This document shows, in pieces, positions 28,363 to 37,002 of a stretch of DNA of 64,000 bases (its first letter is position 1; every line of letters starts with the position of its first letter). The notes beneath the pieces were generated by a model, which saw only the letters and a list, made by a program, of their open reading frames with translations, was not told the origin of the DNA and made no database searches. The position numbers were made by a program, and so were the translations under genes. The stretch comes from Bacteroides sp. (GTDB lineage Bacteria > Bacteroidota > Bacteroidia > Bacteroidales > Bacteroidaceae): contig NZ_JAQVBV010000010.1 of assembly GCF_028690125.1 (NCBI RefSeq), positions 62,001 through 126,000 of the forward strand, in the 5' to 3' direction.

Positions 28363-29472
28363 TTACTTAATTTCGTTCTTCAGGTTATTTAGTAATCCCT
28401 TACCGAATAATGTCCAGACAATACTAAAGAAGACTGCAACAAACACAGAGAGTATTACGTACATTTTCATCCCCATACCGGATGGATATAAAGGCACTAC
28501 AGCCGGCTCAACCACGGCAAAGACAGGCTTCTCTTCTTGTACTTTAGCTCTGGCTACTTGCAATTGGCTAGCTACTTGACTATATATCTGATATGCCATA
28601 CTCACATCATTTTGTAGCCGTTCTTGTTCGGTACGTACACTCTGAAGAATCAGATTGTCGTGAGTATCTACATAGCTAGCATATTTCTTTTGTGCCGCAT
28701 AATATTCCTGCTGACGTTCCTTGAATAACTTTTCAAGATAGGTACAATCTTCTTTTGACTTTGAAGTTCGGTAACTAATTATATACTTTTGCAATTTATG
28801 ACTAACTGAATCAGCAACAATAGCTGCCACTTTGGGATTTTGCAACGTAACAGATACCCTAGTTATTACAGTTTTCTTGTCGATAGTAGCAATTATGTTC
28901 TCTTTTAAGAAGTTTATCTTACTATTTTCTTTTTCAGTTAATTCAATAGTCCCCCCCTGCCAATTGCTATTAGTAAGATTCTCACTCTCCTTATCTGTAA
29001 ATAATGATCTAATGCCTCCAATAATCATTCCGGGAAAACCTATAACATAGTTCCACCAAGGAGAAGACTGTTCACTCAAATAAGATTTTAATGTAATTGT
29101 ATCCGAATCGATCGGTACATTCATATCAAACAATTCTAATAAGAACGGAGTGGAAGATACAATATCAGACGATAAAGAAGCATTCAACGCATCTGTGCCA
29201 TCACTAGTGACATTACTGCCCAAAAAAGAAGCAGCAAGTCCAGCTAAGCCATTCCCTCCCTTAGAATTTCCCATTTCTGGAGATAGAGTAACATTAACTG
29301 TGTATTTTCGGGGAATACTAAATGCAACAATAATACCAATAACCAAACCTATAACCGCTGCTTTATACAACGTCTTACGAATAGCTATAATCTTACGAAA
29401 TATCTCCATTAGATCGATTTCGATATCTTCGCTGTTTTTATGTATCGATTTTCCAGAAACCTCACCATCCAT
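28363..29472 (-). CDS. Wzz-type polysaccharide chain-length regulator
   Basis: A 369-aa polysaccharide co-polymerase. It has a first membrane helix at about 37-55 (AAVIGLVIGIIVAFSIPRKYTVNVTL) and a long periplasmic coiled-coil region (LEKLFKERQQEYYAAQKKY; QVASQLQVARAKVQEEKPVFAVVEPAVVPLYPSG). The Pro-rich motif precedes the second membrane helix at about 340-358. It has no C-terminal tyrosine kinase domain, so it is Wzz-like rather than Wzc-like. It sets polymer length together with the Wzy-like polymerase. Located between the DUF418 gene and the initiating transferase. Confidence 0.88.
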   Translation of the reverse strand: MDGEVSGKSIHKNSEDIEIDLMEIFRKIIAIRKTLYKAAVIGLVIGIIVAFSIPRKYTVNVTLSPEMGNSKGGNGLAGLAASFLGSNVTSDGTDALNASLSSDIVSSTPFLLELFDMNVPIDSDTITLKSYLSEQSSPWWNYVIGFPGMIIGGIRSLFTDKESENLTNSNWQGGTIELTEKENSKINFLKENIIATIDKKTVITRVSVTLQNPKVAAIVADSVSHKLQKYIISYRTSKSKEDCTYLEKLFKERQQEYYAAQKKYASYVDTHDNLILQSVRTEQERLQNDVSMAYQIYSQVASQLQVARAKVQEEKPVFAVVEPAVVPLYPSGMGMKMYVILSVFVAVFFSIVWTLFGKGLLNNLKNEIK

Positions 29473-29555
29473 TTTTTGTATTATTTAAATAACCACCAAC
29501 TTAAACAATTAAAATACCAAAAGTAAAAAATAAAGAAAACATTATAGTAATCGTT

Positions 29556-30649
29556 TTATTTTCCATAGAAAAAAATATTTGTTTTAAAAGGAGAATTAAA
29601 TTTCATATTAGTAAAGCAACGCCATAACCATTCCAAGGGACCATATTTAAAATAGTTTAACCACAATATACTAAACAAAACTTGTAAAACATACACAAAT
29701 ATAAAACACAGTACTATATAATCAAAACCTATTTTATTCGGCAAAAGAAAAGTAACCATTAATATCACACCAATAATACTTTGGAAAGAATAATTAGTAA
29801 GTCCCATTCTCCCAAAAGGCTCTAACAGTGTAAATAATGAGGACTTACAGTTATATACATATATGAAAAGCATAGCATAAAAAAGACTTCCAAATAAATT
29901 ACTTAATGAGAGTAATGTATTTATGTAAGTAAAATGAAACAACAGAAGTAAGCTGATGTACAATAACATTATTAAAATTAACGGTTTCAATTTTACATAA
30001 TCTTCAAGATGCTCTATTATTCCCTTTTTTGCAAAATAATACCCTAAAACAAAATAAGATAAAGTATGAAAGATGCCTCCATTAAAAACAATTTGTATAT
30101 AATTAACTATAACTTTATCTAAAGGATAAGATATTATATTTTTTAAAGAGTCTCCCAATATATACCTACTATTATTAAAGTATGTTTCAGGAAAGAATAA
30201 TGTACCAATATCAAAACGAGCTAAATATAAAGAAGCTAGTTTTAACACGATAAATAAAATAAATAACATTTTTGGAGTGAAATTTCTAAAAAAACCAATA
30301 TCATTCCACACATACCATACCACATTAATGCATCATATGTATAAAATAGTTTATTTAAAATTCCAATCAAAACTAAAATGGCACAACGCCAAAAGAATTT
30401 TTTACTCGAATTTGCTGGGTTTCTTAATATCAAATAGAAACTTACCCCAAAAAGAATACTAAATATACCAGAACATCGCCCAGGCAAAAACGCATATATT
30501 AATCTTGATGTTACATTTCCTGATAAAAAAGAGGAAAAATCATTATATTCATTATTAAATCCAAACAGTCCAGCGGTGTGTACTAAAAGAATGCCTAATA
30601 AAGTTATAGCACGAAGTGCATCAATAGATGTTATACGCTCTCTCTTCAT
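29556..30649 (-). pseudogene. DUF418-family membrane protein, disrupted by a frameshift at a poly-T tract
   Basis: Two overlapping frames on the minus strand together encode one DUF418-like polytopic membrane protein. Frame 1 (30649 to 30242) starts MKRERITSIDALRAITLLGILLVHTAG, the family's N-terminus. Frame 2 (to 29556) carries the rest, including GRMGLTNYSFQSIIG and the terminal YFKYGPLEWLWRCFT, both family hallmarks. The frames switch at seven T's (minus strand; 30288-30294). An eighth T would restore a single frame of about 364 aa. DUF418 and related acyltransferase-3-like proteins may acetylate or otherwise modify exported glycans, which is inference. This may be a true mutation, a phase-variable tract or a sequencing error. 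Confidence 0.8.
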
Positions 30650-30757
30650 AAAAATAAATCTAACTATTTTTTTTATACGGACAATATTTATTTAGGTTCA
30701 ATACAATTCCTATAATCATTTTTTCATAAATAATAAAGCTATTCTTTCCCTATATAT

Positions 30758-33172
30758 CTATTTTTTTATTAGATTAGCAACTGAAGCAATCATCAATCCT
30801 AATGAGCTGAAGGAAGTAGCATAACCTAAAATCTCGCCCATATTCACTTTCTTCTTAGATTTACTTGGAACTATAATCTCACAACCAGGCTCTATTTGTT
30901 TCTTACCATTACCTTTCACCTTGGTTACTTGACCATTCATATAAACAATAAACTTCTTGCTCTTCTTCGCATTGTCTGAATAACCGCCGGACTGATTCAA
31001 GTAGTAATTAATATCCTGTCCTTCTAGGTAAGACACGGTATTGGGCATCATTACAGCACCGTCAATGGTTACTGTATTTGTATTTTTTGGAATAGAAATT
31101 ACATCGCCTTCACGTAATACAAGATCGGCCGAACTTTTCGGATTAGCGAGTGCTTTTTCCAAATCAATGCCTACAGTAAACGTGTTTTCAACTTCAATTC
31201 CTAAAGAATCGATCATCGCTTCTCCCAACTGACGACGCATCAAACGGATGACATCACCCATACGTTTCTTTTCACTGGGACTGGCAACACGAGTCAGTTT
31301 TGCTCCACGTAAGTAAGCGTAATTAGTGGCTCCACCGGCTTTGCTGATTAAATCGGATAGGCGTTCCTCGCGACTGGTCAAGGCGTAAGTACCATCAAAA
31401 AGGATTTCTCCTTGAATACCGACATTTTGCTGGGCCTGATAACTGGGACTTCTACGAACATAGACTTCATCATAAGGCTGAAGGACAAAGCCGGGCTGAC
31501 CGTCTATGACAAAACCGTCTTTCAAGGAGAAGGAGAACATTTGACCTATTGTGTCATTGTCGGCTGTACTGCGAGGGTTTTTAATTCGTCTTGTTACATC
31601 CACTCGAACCGTAGAAGCAGCTTCACGCAAACCTCCCGCTTGAATAATCAAATCCTCCAAAGTCATATTATCAGCATAGGGATAGGAATCCGGTTTAGCG
31701 ACTTCACCATGAACTGTTATGTTACCGCGATCTTCTAGATCGTGAATGCTGGGAATATAGAGTATATCGTTCTTCATCAAGGCGATATTGGGTATCGTAC
31801 CGTCCATGATAGACTTAATGTCCACTGAAAGAACTTCTTTAGTCAAGTCTTCACGCTGACGATAAAGAACGGAACGATTTAAAAAAGCATCTCCTGTCAA
31901 GCCTTGGGCTTCGTTTACCAATTCGCGAATGGTATTGAGTTTTCCACTTAATTGATAGATACCGGGGCGGTAAACAGCTCCACGAATTTCTAACTTATTA
32001 GTAAAACGGTTAAGGATAGCCTCAGCTGTGACAACATCTCCATTGCGCATTTGATAAACACTGTAGTCTATGTCTTGCACTGTATTAACTTCGTATTCCT
32101 GACCATTCTGCCGTACTATACGCAAAGAACGGGTATACGCATCGGCATCAAAACCTCCGGCATACTTTATCAAAGTAGAAAGTGGTTCATCCTTTTTCAT
32201 CTCAAAACGCATCGGACGTTTTACTTTACCACTAATCTTTACCAAGACTTCATAAGTAGGAACAATAACTACGTCTCCTTCCTGCAAACGGATATCGTCT
32301 TGAGTATTACCCTTCATTATAAATTCGTAAACGTCAATAGTAGCGATCTTCTTCCCATTTCGTACTAGTTGTACATTACGTAAACTACCAATATCACTTA
32401 CTCCACCCGCACGATAAAGAGCATGAAAGACAGTAGAGAAGGAAGAAAGCGCATAAGTGCCGGGCTGAACAACTTCACCCATAATATTGATCTGAATAGT
32501 ACGGATATTACCTAGTGTCAGGCGGATATCGGAACTGGGATCGGTAGCATTACTCAGACCATTATAGATTTTATTCAGGGATTTCTTGAGATAGTCATTT
32601 GCTTCAGAGACGGTTAATCCACTCAAATTAACAGGACCGATTTTTTGGATATTAATGGTTCCATCCGGTGAGATTGTTTGCCGAATGGTATTCTGACTGG
32701 CTCCCCAGATATCGATGATGACTTCGTCACCAGGACCTAGACGATAGTTGGATGGAGTGGCTAGATTGACACTGGGTTCGAAAGTTAAATTTTTAGTATT
32801 AAAAATGTTCCGACCAAATACTTGATCTTCATGGGCGAGATCCTGTGTGGTTGGGTTGTCTTCGAGCATATCGGAAGTATTCTCTTTCATTTCCTCACGA
32901 AGACGGGATTCATTCACATCCGTTCCGGTAGACTTGGAAGTATTGACATTATTCTGTTTTTCATACAATTCTTTCACACGCATTGCCTGTTCCTTGGTTA
33001 CTCCTTTACGAGCTAATTCGGAGGCGAGTTGCTTCTGCTCCTTTCCTTGCTTGATACCTTCCTTTACGTATTCAAGTACTTGCAGGTCACTCATGGTCTG
33101 GGCCATTAGTGAAGAAGTACTTCCTAGCATCAAAGCAAATAGAAATACACTAAAAAGTTTTTGTATTCTCAT
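30758..33172 (-). CDS. Wza-like polysaccharide export outer-membrane protein (SLBB domains)
   Basis: An 804-aa exported protein with a signal peptide (1-24, ending LMAQ). After a charged N-terminal stretch (about 60-120) comes the Poly_export domain (NYRLGPGDEVIIDIWGASQN). Several SLBB-type repeats follow (VQPGTYALSSFSTVFHALYRAGG; KVKRPMRFEMKKDEPLSTLIKYAGG; VYRPGIYQLSGKLNTIRELV; VAKPDSYPYADNMTLEDLIIQAGG). It forms the outer-membrane and periplasmic exit channel for the polysaccharide. It is longer than E. coli Wza (about 380 aa), as is common in Bacteroides. It follows upxY after 123 bases. Confidence 0.92.
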   Translation of the reverse strand: MRIQKLFSVFLFALMLGSTSSLMAQTMSDLQVLEYVKEGIKQGKEQKQLASELARKGVTKEQAMRVKELYEKQNNVNTSKSTGTDVNESRLREEMKENTSDMLEDNPTTQDLAHEDQVFGRNIFNTKNLTFEPSVNLATPSNYRLGPGDEVIIDIWGASQNTIRQTISPDGTINIQKIGPVNLSGLTVSEANDYLKKSLNKIYNGLSNATDPSSDIRLTLGNIRTIQINIMGEVVQPGTYALSSFSTVFHALYRAGGVSDIGSLRNVQLVRNGKKIATIDVYEFIMKGNTQDDIRLQEGDVVIVPTYEVLVKISGKVKRPMRFEMKKDEPLSTLIKYAGGFDADAYTRSLRIVRQNGQEYEVNTVQDIDYSVYQMRNGDVVTAEAILNRFTNKLEIRGAVYRPGIYQLSGKLNTIRELVNEAQGLTGDAFLNRSVLYRQREDLTKEVLSVDIKSIMDGTIPNIALMKNDILYIPSIHDLEDRGNITVHGEVAKPDSYPYADNMTLEDLIIQAGGLREAASTVRVDVTRRIKNPRSTADNDTIGQMFSFSLKDGFVIDGQPGFVLQPYDEVYVRRSPSYQAQQNVGIQGEILFDGTYALTSREERLSDLISKAGGATNYAYLRGAKLTRVASPSEKKRMGDVIRLMRRQLGEAMIDSLGIEVENTFTVGIDLEKALANPKSSADLVLREGDVISIPKNTNTVTIDGAVMMPNTVSYLEGQDINYYLNQSGGYSDNAKKSKKFIVYMNGQVTKVKGNGKKQIEPGCEIIVPSKSKKKVNMGEILGYATSFSSLGLMIASVANLIKK

Positions 33173-33295
33173 CGATAATTAAAATTTTCAATAAATATAA
33201 AAAGTAGCTTTTGAATGGATGTGAAAAAGCAGGACTATTTAGAAAATAGCCTACAAACACGTCACACGCAGTACTGAAAAATTAAAAAGTTATGA

Positions 33296-33850
33296 TTAGT
33301 TGATTTTCTCGCAATACCATTTGGGAATGTGTAGCATAACGCCAATAGTAGCCAAAGTAACGACTACATAATAGCTTTTCTTGTATTGCGTAAGTTTGCC
33401 TTCGAGTCCGGCAAACGGGCCACGGATTACCCGGACTGCTTGTCCTGGGCGGGCTTCAGCTGTTGTTGTATCAACATAGAGAGTTCCTTTGTAATTCGGA
33501 TCACAGATGGCACGTAATTCCAGCATTTCTCCATCCGGAATTTCATAACCCTTACGTGTACTGCGATCTCGTACAATTAAAAAAGGAATAGGACATCCCT
33601 CAATTTTTTCTAAGAACTCTTTCTCTGTAAATGTTTTTTCAACAAACAATAAATTATGAACAGCAGGAGTGAGTCTACGATGCTTTTTGCCATCCAAAGT
33701 CTCTTGCTCCGTATAGCGCATCGGAATAAAATAGCTTATTCCCCTTTCTTCCAAAAATTTCCCCAAATGTTCTTCTTTACAATAGAAAGTCTGTATGGCA
33801 TACCATACGCGTCGTTTTTCTATTTGCTGGTTGTTGCCCCGCTCATTCAT
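33296..33850 (-). CDS. upxY: UpxY-family transcription antiterminator (NusG-like)
   Basis: UpxY proteins are NusG paralogues that let RNA polymerase read through the leader of their own capsule operon. The 184-aa protein begins with the NusG N-terminal domain (RRVWYAIQTFYCKEEHLGKFLEERGISYFIPMRY). It ends with a KOW-like domain (RPGQAVRVIRGPFAGLEGKLTQYKKSYYVVVTL). It is the first gene of the locus and follows a leader of about 180 bases that holds a hairpin. No upxZ gene, which usually follows upxY and blocks other capsule loci, is present: the next gene is the export protein. Confidence 0.92.
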   Translation of the reverse strand: MNERGNNQQIEKRRVWYAIQTFYCKEEHLGKFLEERGISYFIPMRYTEQETLDGKKHRRLTPAVHNLLFVEKTFTEKEFLEKIEGCPIPFLIVRDRSTRKGYEIPDGEMLELRAICDPNYKGTLYVDTTTAEARPGQAVRVIRGPFAGLEGKLTQYKKSYYVVVTLATIGVMLHIPKWYCEKIN

Positions 33851-33920
33851 TATTTACACCATCCCCTAGTTTTTTTATTAGATTTTATAGCATCTTAAAA
33901 GACAAAAGCGCCCTGACACC

Positions 33921-33941
33921 CATAAATGAAATCCATTTATG
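33921..33941 (-). promoter_or_regulatory. Leader hairpin upstream of upxY
   Basis: CATAAATG and CATTTATG form an 8-bp perfect stem with a 5-base loop (AAATC), between the putative promoter and upxY. It could be part of the RNA or pause element recognised by UpxY. This is inference from position only. Confidence 0.4.
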
Positions 33942-34037
33942 AATCAGTAGCGCATCTCTTAAGGATTTAGCCTTTTTATCTTACCTCCATATAAGAACTT
34001 ATGTTCATAGAGGAACGGATACAGTACTAAAACACTG

Positions 34038-34045
34038 CAAAAGTA
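34038..34045 (-). promoter_or_regulatory. Putative -7 box of the capsule operon promoter
   Basis: The minus strand reads TACTTTTG, matching TAnnTTTG, about 190 bases before the upxY ATG. No clear TTTG -33 box and no flanking inverted repeats were seen, so this promoter does not look invertible. The remainder of 33851-34190 contains only this leader and the GH2 terminator. Confidence 0.5.
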
Positions 34046-34127
34046 ATACAATTTAATAAAAGAACATACTTTTATCACTTTAATTTTATCAACTACAATA
34101 TTAATCTACTTTCAGAGACTAAAGGAA

Positions 34128-34166
34128 ATCCCTCTAAGTATTTTTCAATGAAACACTTAGAGGGAT
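34128..34166. terminator. Terminator after the GH2 gene
   Basis: Perfect 12-bp arms (ATCCCTCTAAGT / ACTTAGAGGGAT) around a 15-base loop, 24 bases after the stop of the GH2 gene. It separates the glycosidase cluster from the capsule promoter. The U-tract on the minus strand is weak. Confidence 0.75.
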
Positions 34167-34190
34167 CCTGAATTTAATAAAATATTTTTC

Positions 34191-36710
34191 TTATTTTACA
34201 TTTATCGAAGAACTTTCAAGGGTTAGGACTCCTTTTTTCAAACCTTTACCTGTGGCTTCAAGTATAATCATACCAGGTTGTTCCGTTGAAGAAACGATAG
34301 CTGTCATCATGCCATTAAAGACTCTCATCTTCGGAGATTGGAAAGACTCCAAAGAAGCTGCATTTCCATTAGCTCCGGCACGATATGTACCTGCCCCTTT
34401 CACTTTAAAGCTAATCTCATGAGAGGCTGTCGGACAAAGATTTCCTTTTTTGTCTACCACTTTCACCGTAACAAATGAAAGATCTTTTCCATCAGCTTCT
34501 ATCCTATCACGATCGGCTACCAACTCAATATGATCCGGCTTTCCTGCTCTATGAATTACTTTTTCAGCCACTGCTTTTCCATTCTCATCATAAGCAACCA
34601 CTTTGACAGTTCCGGGTTCATACTTTGTATCCATCCACATCAAACGATAACGTGTCTGACGTTTCAAATTCATAATAGAAACGGAATCGGCACTGTTATC
34701 TATTGTCACAGAAAAATCTTTCGTACGTTTTCCCTGACTCTTGCCATTGATAAATAATTCTGCCGAAGGATAGTTAGTATAAACAAAAACCGGAGTAACT
34801 TCGCCTTCACGACCTTCCCAATTCCAATGTGGAAGGATATGCAATGTCTCTTCTCCTTTATTCCAATGACTGCGATAAAGGTAATAACGGTCCTTAGGCA
34901 GACCTGCCAGATCGATTATACCGAACAACGAAGAATGGCTTGGCCAATCTGTATAATAAGGTGTCGGTTCACCCAGATAATCAAAACCTGTCCACAGAAA
35001 TTCTCCTATGCAATAGGGTAAATCTTCATGTTGAATAAAATCATCTTCAGGAAGATTAGACCAAGAGCATGATTCTACATCGTAGGAAGAAGACTGATGA
35101 TCGTCATATTTCTTCATCCATTGACGGGTAAGAGGAAATTTATAGACACCACGGGCACTGACTGTAGAAGCCGTTTCACTACCCAATACAATCCGTTGGG
35201 GAAGTTTTTTATAATTCTCCTGGTATTTATGAGGACGATAATTGAATCCGGGAACATCCATCACTGCTGCCATATTATTATTGACTACAGCATCCGGTGC
35301 ATCCATACCTTGTGTGACAGGGCGAGTCGGATCTTCGCGATGACAAATATCTTGTAAGAAAAGAGACATTTTAGCTCCTGTTCCATTTTGCCACTGTTCG
35401 GACACTTCATTCCCAACGCACCACATTACTACACTCGGATTATTACGATAATGATGTATCAGGCTAGTCAGGTCTTTCTCAACCCATTCATCAAATACAA
35501 GATGGTAGCCATTCTTAACTTTGGCTGCTTTCCATTCGTCGAAGGATTCAGCCATTATCATGATTCCCATTTCATCACAGGCTTTAATCAATTCCGGTGC
35601 CGGCATATTATGGGATGTACGGATGGCATTGCAACCCATATCTTTCAGAATACGGATTTGACGACGGATAGCCGCATCATTGACGGCAGTACCCAAAGGA
35701 CCAAGATCATGATGATTGCATACTCCCTTAAAAACCGTTCTTTTTCCATTCAGATAAAAACCTTTATCGGGAATGATCTCAATGGTTCGTATACCGAAAG
35801 AGGTAGTATACTCGTCTTTCAACACCTCTCCTTCATAAACTTTCGATATCGCCTGATAAAGATTTGGAGTTGCGGGACTCCATAAAGCCGGAGAAGTAAC
35901 GACTAGTTCTTGGCTAAAAGTATTGTTTTCAAAACGGTTACCCTGTTTTTCATTAGTAGCTACTACTTTGCCATTCTTATCCAACAAATCAGTTACAATA
36001 CGATATTTATCGAAGTTTTTACCAGCGGGTACTACAAGTATTGTCTTCAAGTTTACTTTCGCATAATCATCTTTTACAACCGGAGTTGTCAGTTGTGTAC
36101 CCCACGTTGGAATATGGGCATCCTCTGTTATCACCAGATGTACATTTCTGTAAAGTCCGGCACCAGGATACCAACGGGAAGATTCTGGTTTATTTTCTAA
36201 ACGGACAGCCAATATATTTGATGCTCCTTCTTTTAAATAAGGAGTGACATCCAAATAGAAAGAATTATAACCATATGGCCAATAACCCGCCTCTTGTCCA
36301 TTCACATAAACACGGGCATGACTCATAGCGCCATCAAAAATAAGGGTAGCTTTCTTTCTTTTCGTAAAAGAAGGAGCTTCAAACTGTAACCGATACCAAC
36401 CGACTCCTACAAAAGGGAGCCCTCCGGTACGTCCTGCATGTTCCATCGCCTCTTTTTGCCCATCTTGCGAAATGGCTGTCATTTGTTTATCATTGTCTAT
36501 ACCAAATGGTCCATAAATTGCCCAATCATGGGGTACTACCACTGATTGCCATTTAGTATCACTATAATCGGGCTGAAAAAATTCAGTATTGTCCTCACGT
36601 GTAAACTTCCACCCTTTTTCAAAAGTATAAGAAGTACGTACTTGCGCATTCAACACACTGAAAAATGAAAGGATAACCAGTCCTAATAGAATTTTAGTTT
36701 TTATCATCAT
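34191..36710 (-). CDS. GH2 beta-galactosidase-like secreted glycosidase
   Basis: An 839-aa exported GH2 enzyme (signal peptide 1-22, ending LNAQ). Domain order is a sugar-binding jelly roll with VVPHDWAIYGPFG and YVNGQEAGYWPYGYNSF, an Ig-like domain, and a TIM barrel. The barrel carries FKGVCNHHDLGPLGTA, acid/base E435 (CVGNEVSE) and nucleophile E570 (IGEFLWTGFDYLGEP). A DUF4982-like and a further Ig-like C-terminal domain (about 640-830) follow. The signature favours beta-galactosidase over beta-glucuronidase or mannosidase. It is the last gene of the sialidase-led cluster, separated from GH20 by 292 bases containing a repeat element. It would remove galactose exposed after desialylation. 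Confidence 0.85.
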   Translation of the reverse strand: MMIKTKILLGLVILSFFSVLNAQVRTSYTFEKGWKFTREDNTEFFQPDYSDTKWQSVVVPHDWAIYGPFGIDNDKQMTAISQDGQKEAMEHAGRTGGLPFVGVGWYRLQFEAPSFTKRKKATLIFDGAMSHARVYVNGQEAGYWPYGYNSFYLDVTPYLKEGASNILAVRLENKPESSRWYPGAGLYRNVHLVITEDAHIPTWGTQLTTPVVKDDYAKVNLKTILVVPAGKNFDKYRIVTDLLDKNGKVVATNEKQGNRFENNTFSQELVVTSPALWSPATPNLYQAISKVYEGEVLKDEYTTSFGIRTIEIIPDKGFYLNGKRTVFKGVCNHHDLGPLGTAVNDAAIRRQIRILKDMGCNAIRTSHNMPAPELIKACDEMGIMIMAESFDEWKAAKVKNGYHLVFDEWVEKDLTSLIHHYRNNPSVVMWCVGNEVSEQWQNGTGAKMSLFLQDICHREDPTRPVTQGMDAPDAVVNNNMAAVMDVPGFNYRPHKYQENYKKLPQRIVLGSETASTVSARGVYKFPLTRQWMKKYDDHQSSSYDVESCSWSNLPEDDFIQHEDLPYCIGEFLWTGFDYLGEPTPYYTDWPSHSSLFGIIDLAGLPKDRYYLYRSHWNKGEETLHILPHWNWEGREGEVTPVFVYTNYPSAELFINGKSQGKRTKDFSVTIDNSADSVSIMNLKRQTRYRLMWMDTKYEPGTVKVVAYDENGKAVAEKVIHRAGKPDHIELVADRDRIEADGKDLSFVTVKVVDKKGNLCPTASHEISFKVKGAGTYRAGANGNAASLESFQSPKMRVFNGMMTAIVSSTEQPGMIILEATGKGLKKGVLTLESSSINVK

Positions 36711-36801
36711 AAATATCTGTCTTCAATTTGATTTCACGATTATTTCATTTGTAAAAATCCATCTACCAAATTACTTATCGCCACATACATTTCTTGTACA
36801 C

Positions 36802-36956
36802 AAAGAGGCTGTCTCAAAATACTGATTAGCTTATTCTTCTGTTATCCCAGACAGCTTGAAGAATCTTCTCTTTTATTCTTATAGAAAAAATTCTTCATTA
36901 TGTTCAGAATGACAGAGCAAAATAATAGCGATTATCAATTTTGATTCAGCCTCTTT
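36802..36956. repeat. 155-bp palindromic MITE/REP-like element
   Basis: The ends are inverted repeats (36802-36820, starting AAAGAGGCTG, and 36938-36956, ending CAGCCTCTTT) that match at 17 of 19 positions. Inside, a second imperfect pairing brings TGAAGAATCTTCTC-like sequence against its partner, so the whole element can fold back. It has no ORF. It fills most of the 292-base gap between GH20 and GH2 and could reduce or end transcription between them. Confidence 0.65.
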
Positions 36957-37002
36957 AATTATAAGAAAAGATAAACTTTAAAGTATTTTTTTTATCTATT
37001 TA

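Noticed and set aside
29556..30649. Two separate small membrane-protein genes
   Set aside because: The two frames carry the N-terminal and C-terminal hallmarks of one DUF418 protein and overlap exactly at a homopolymer.
33921..33941. Hairpin near upxY as one end of an invertible promoter
   Set aside because: The arms are only 8 bp and face each other across 5 bases; no matching distant repeat flanks the promoter.
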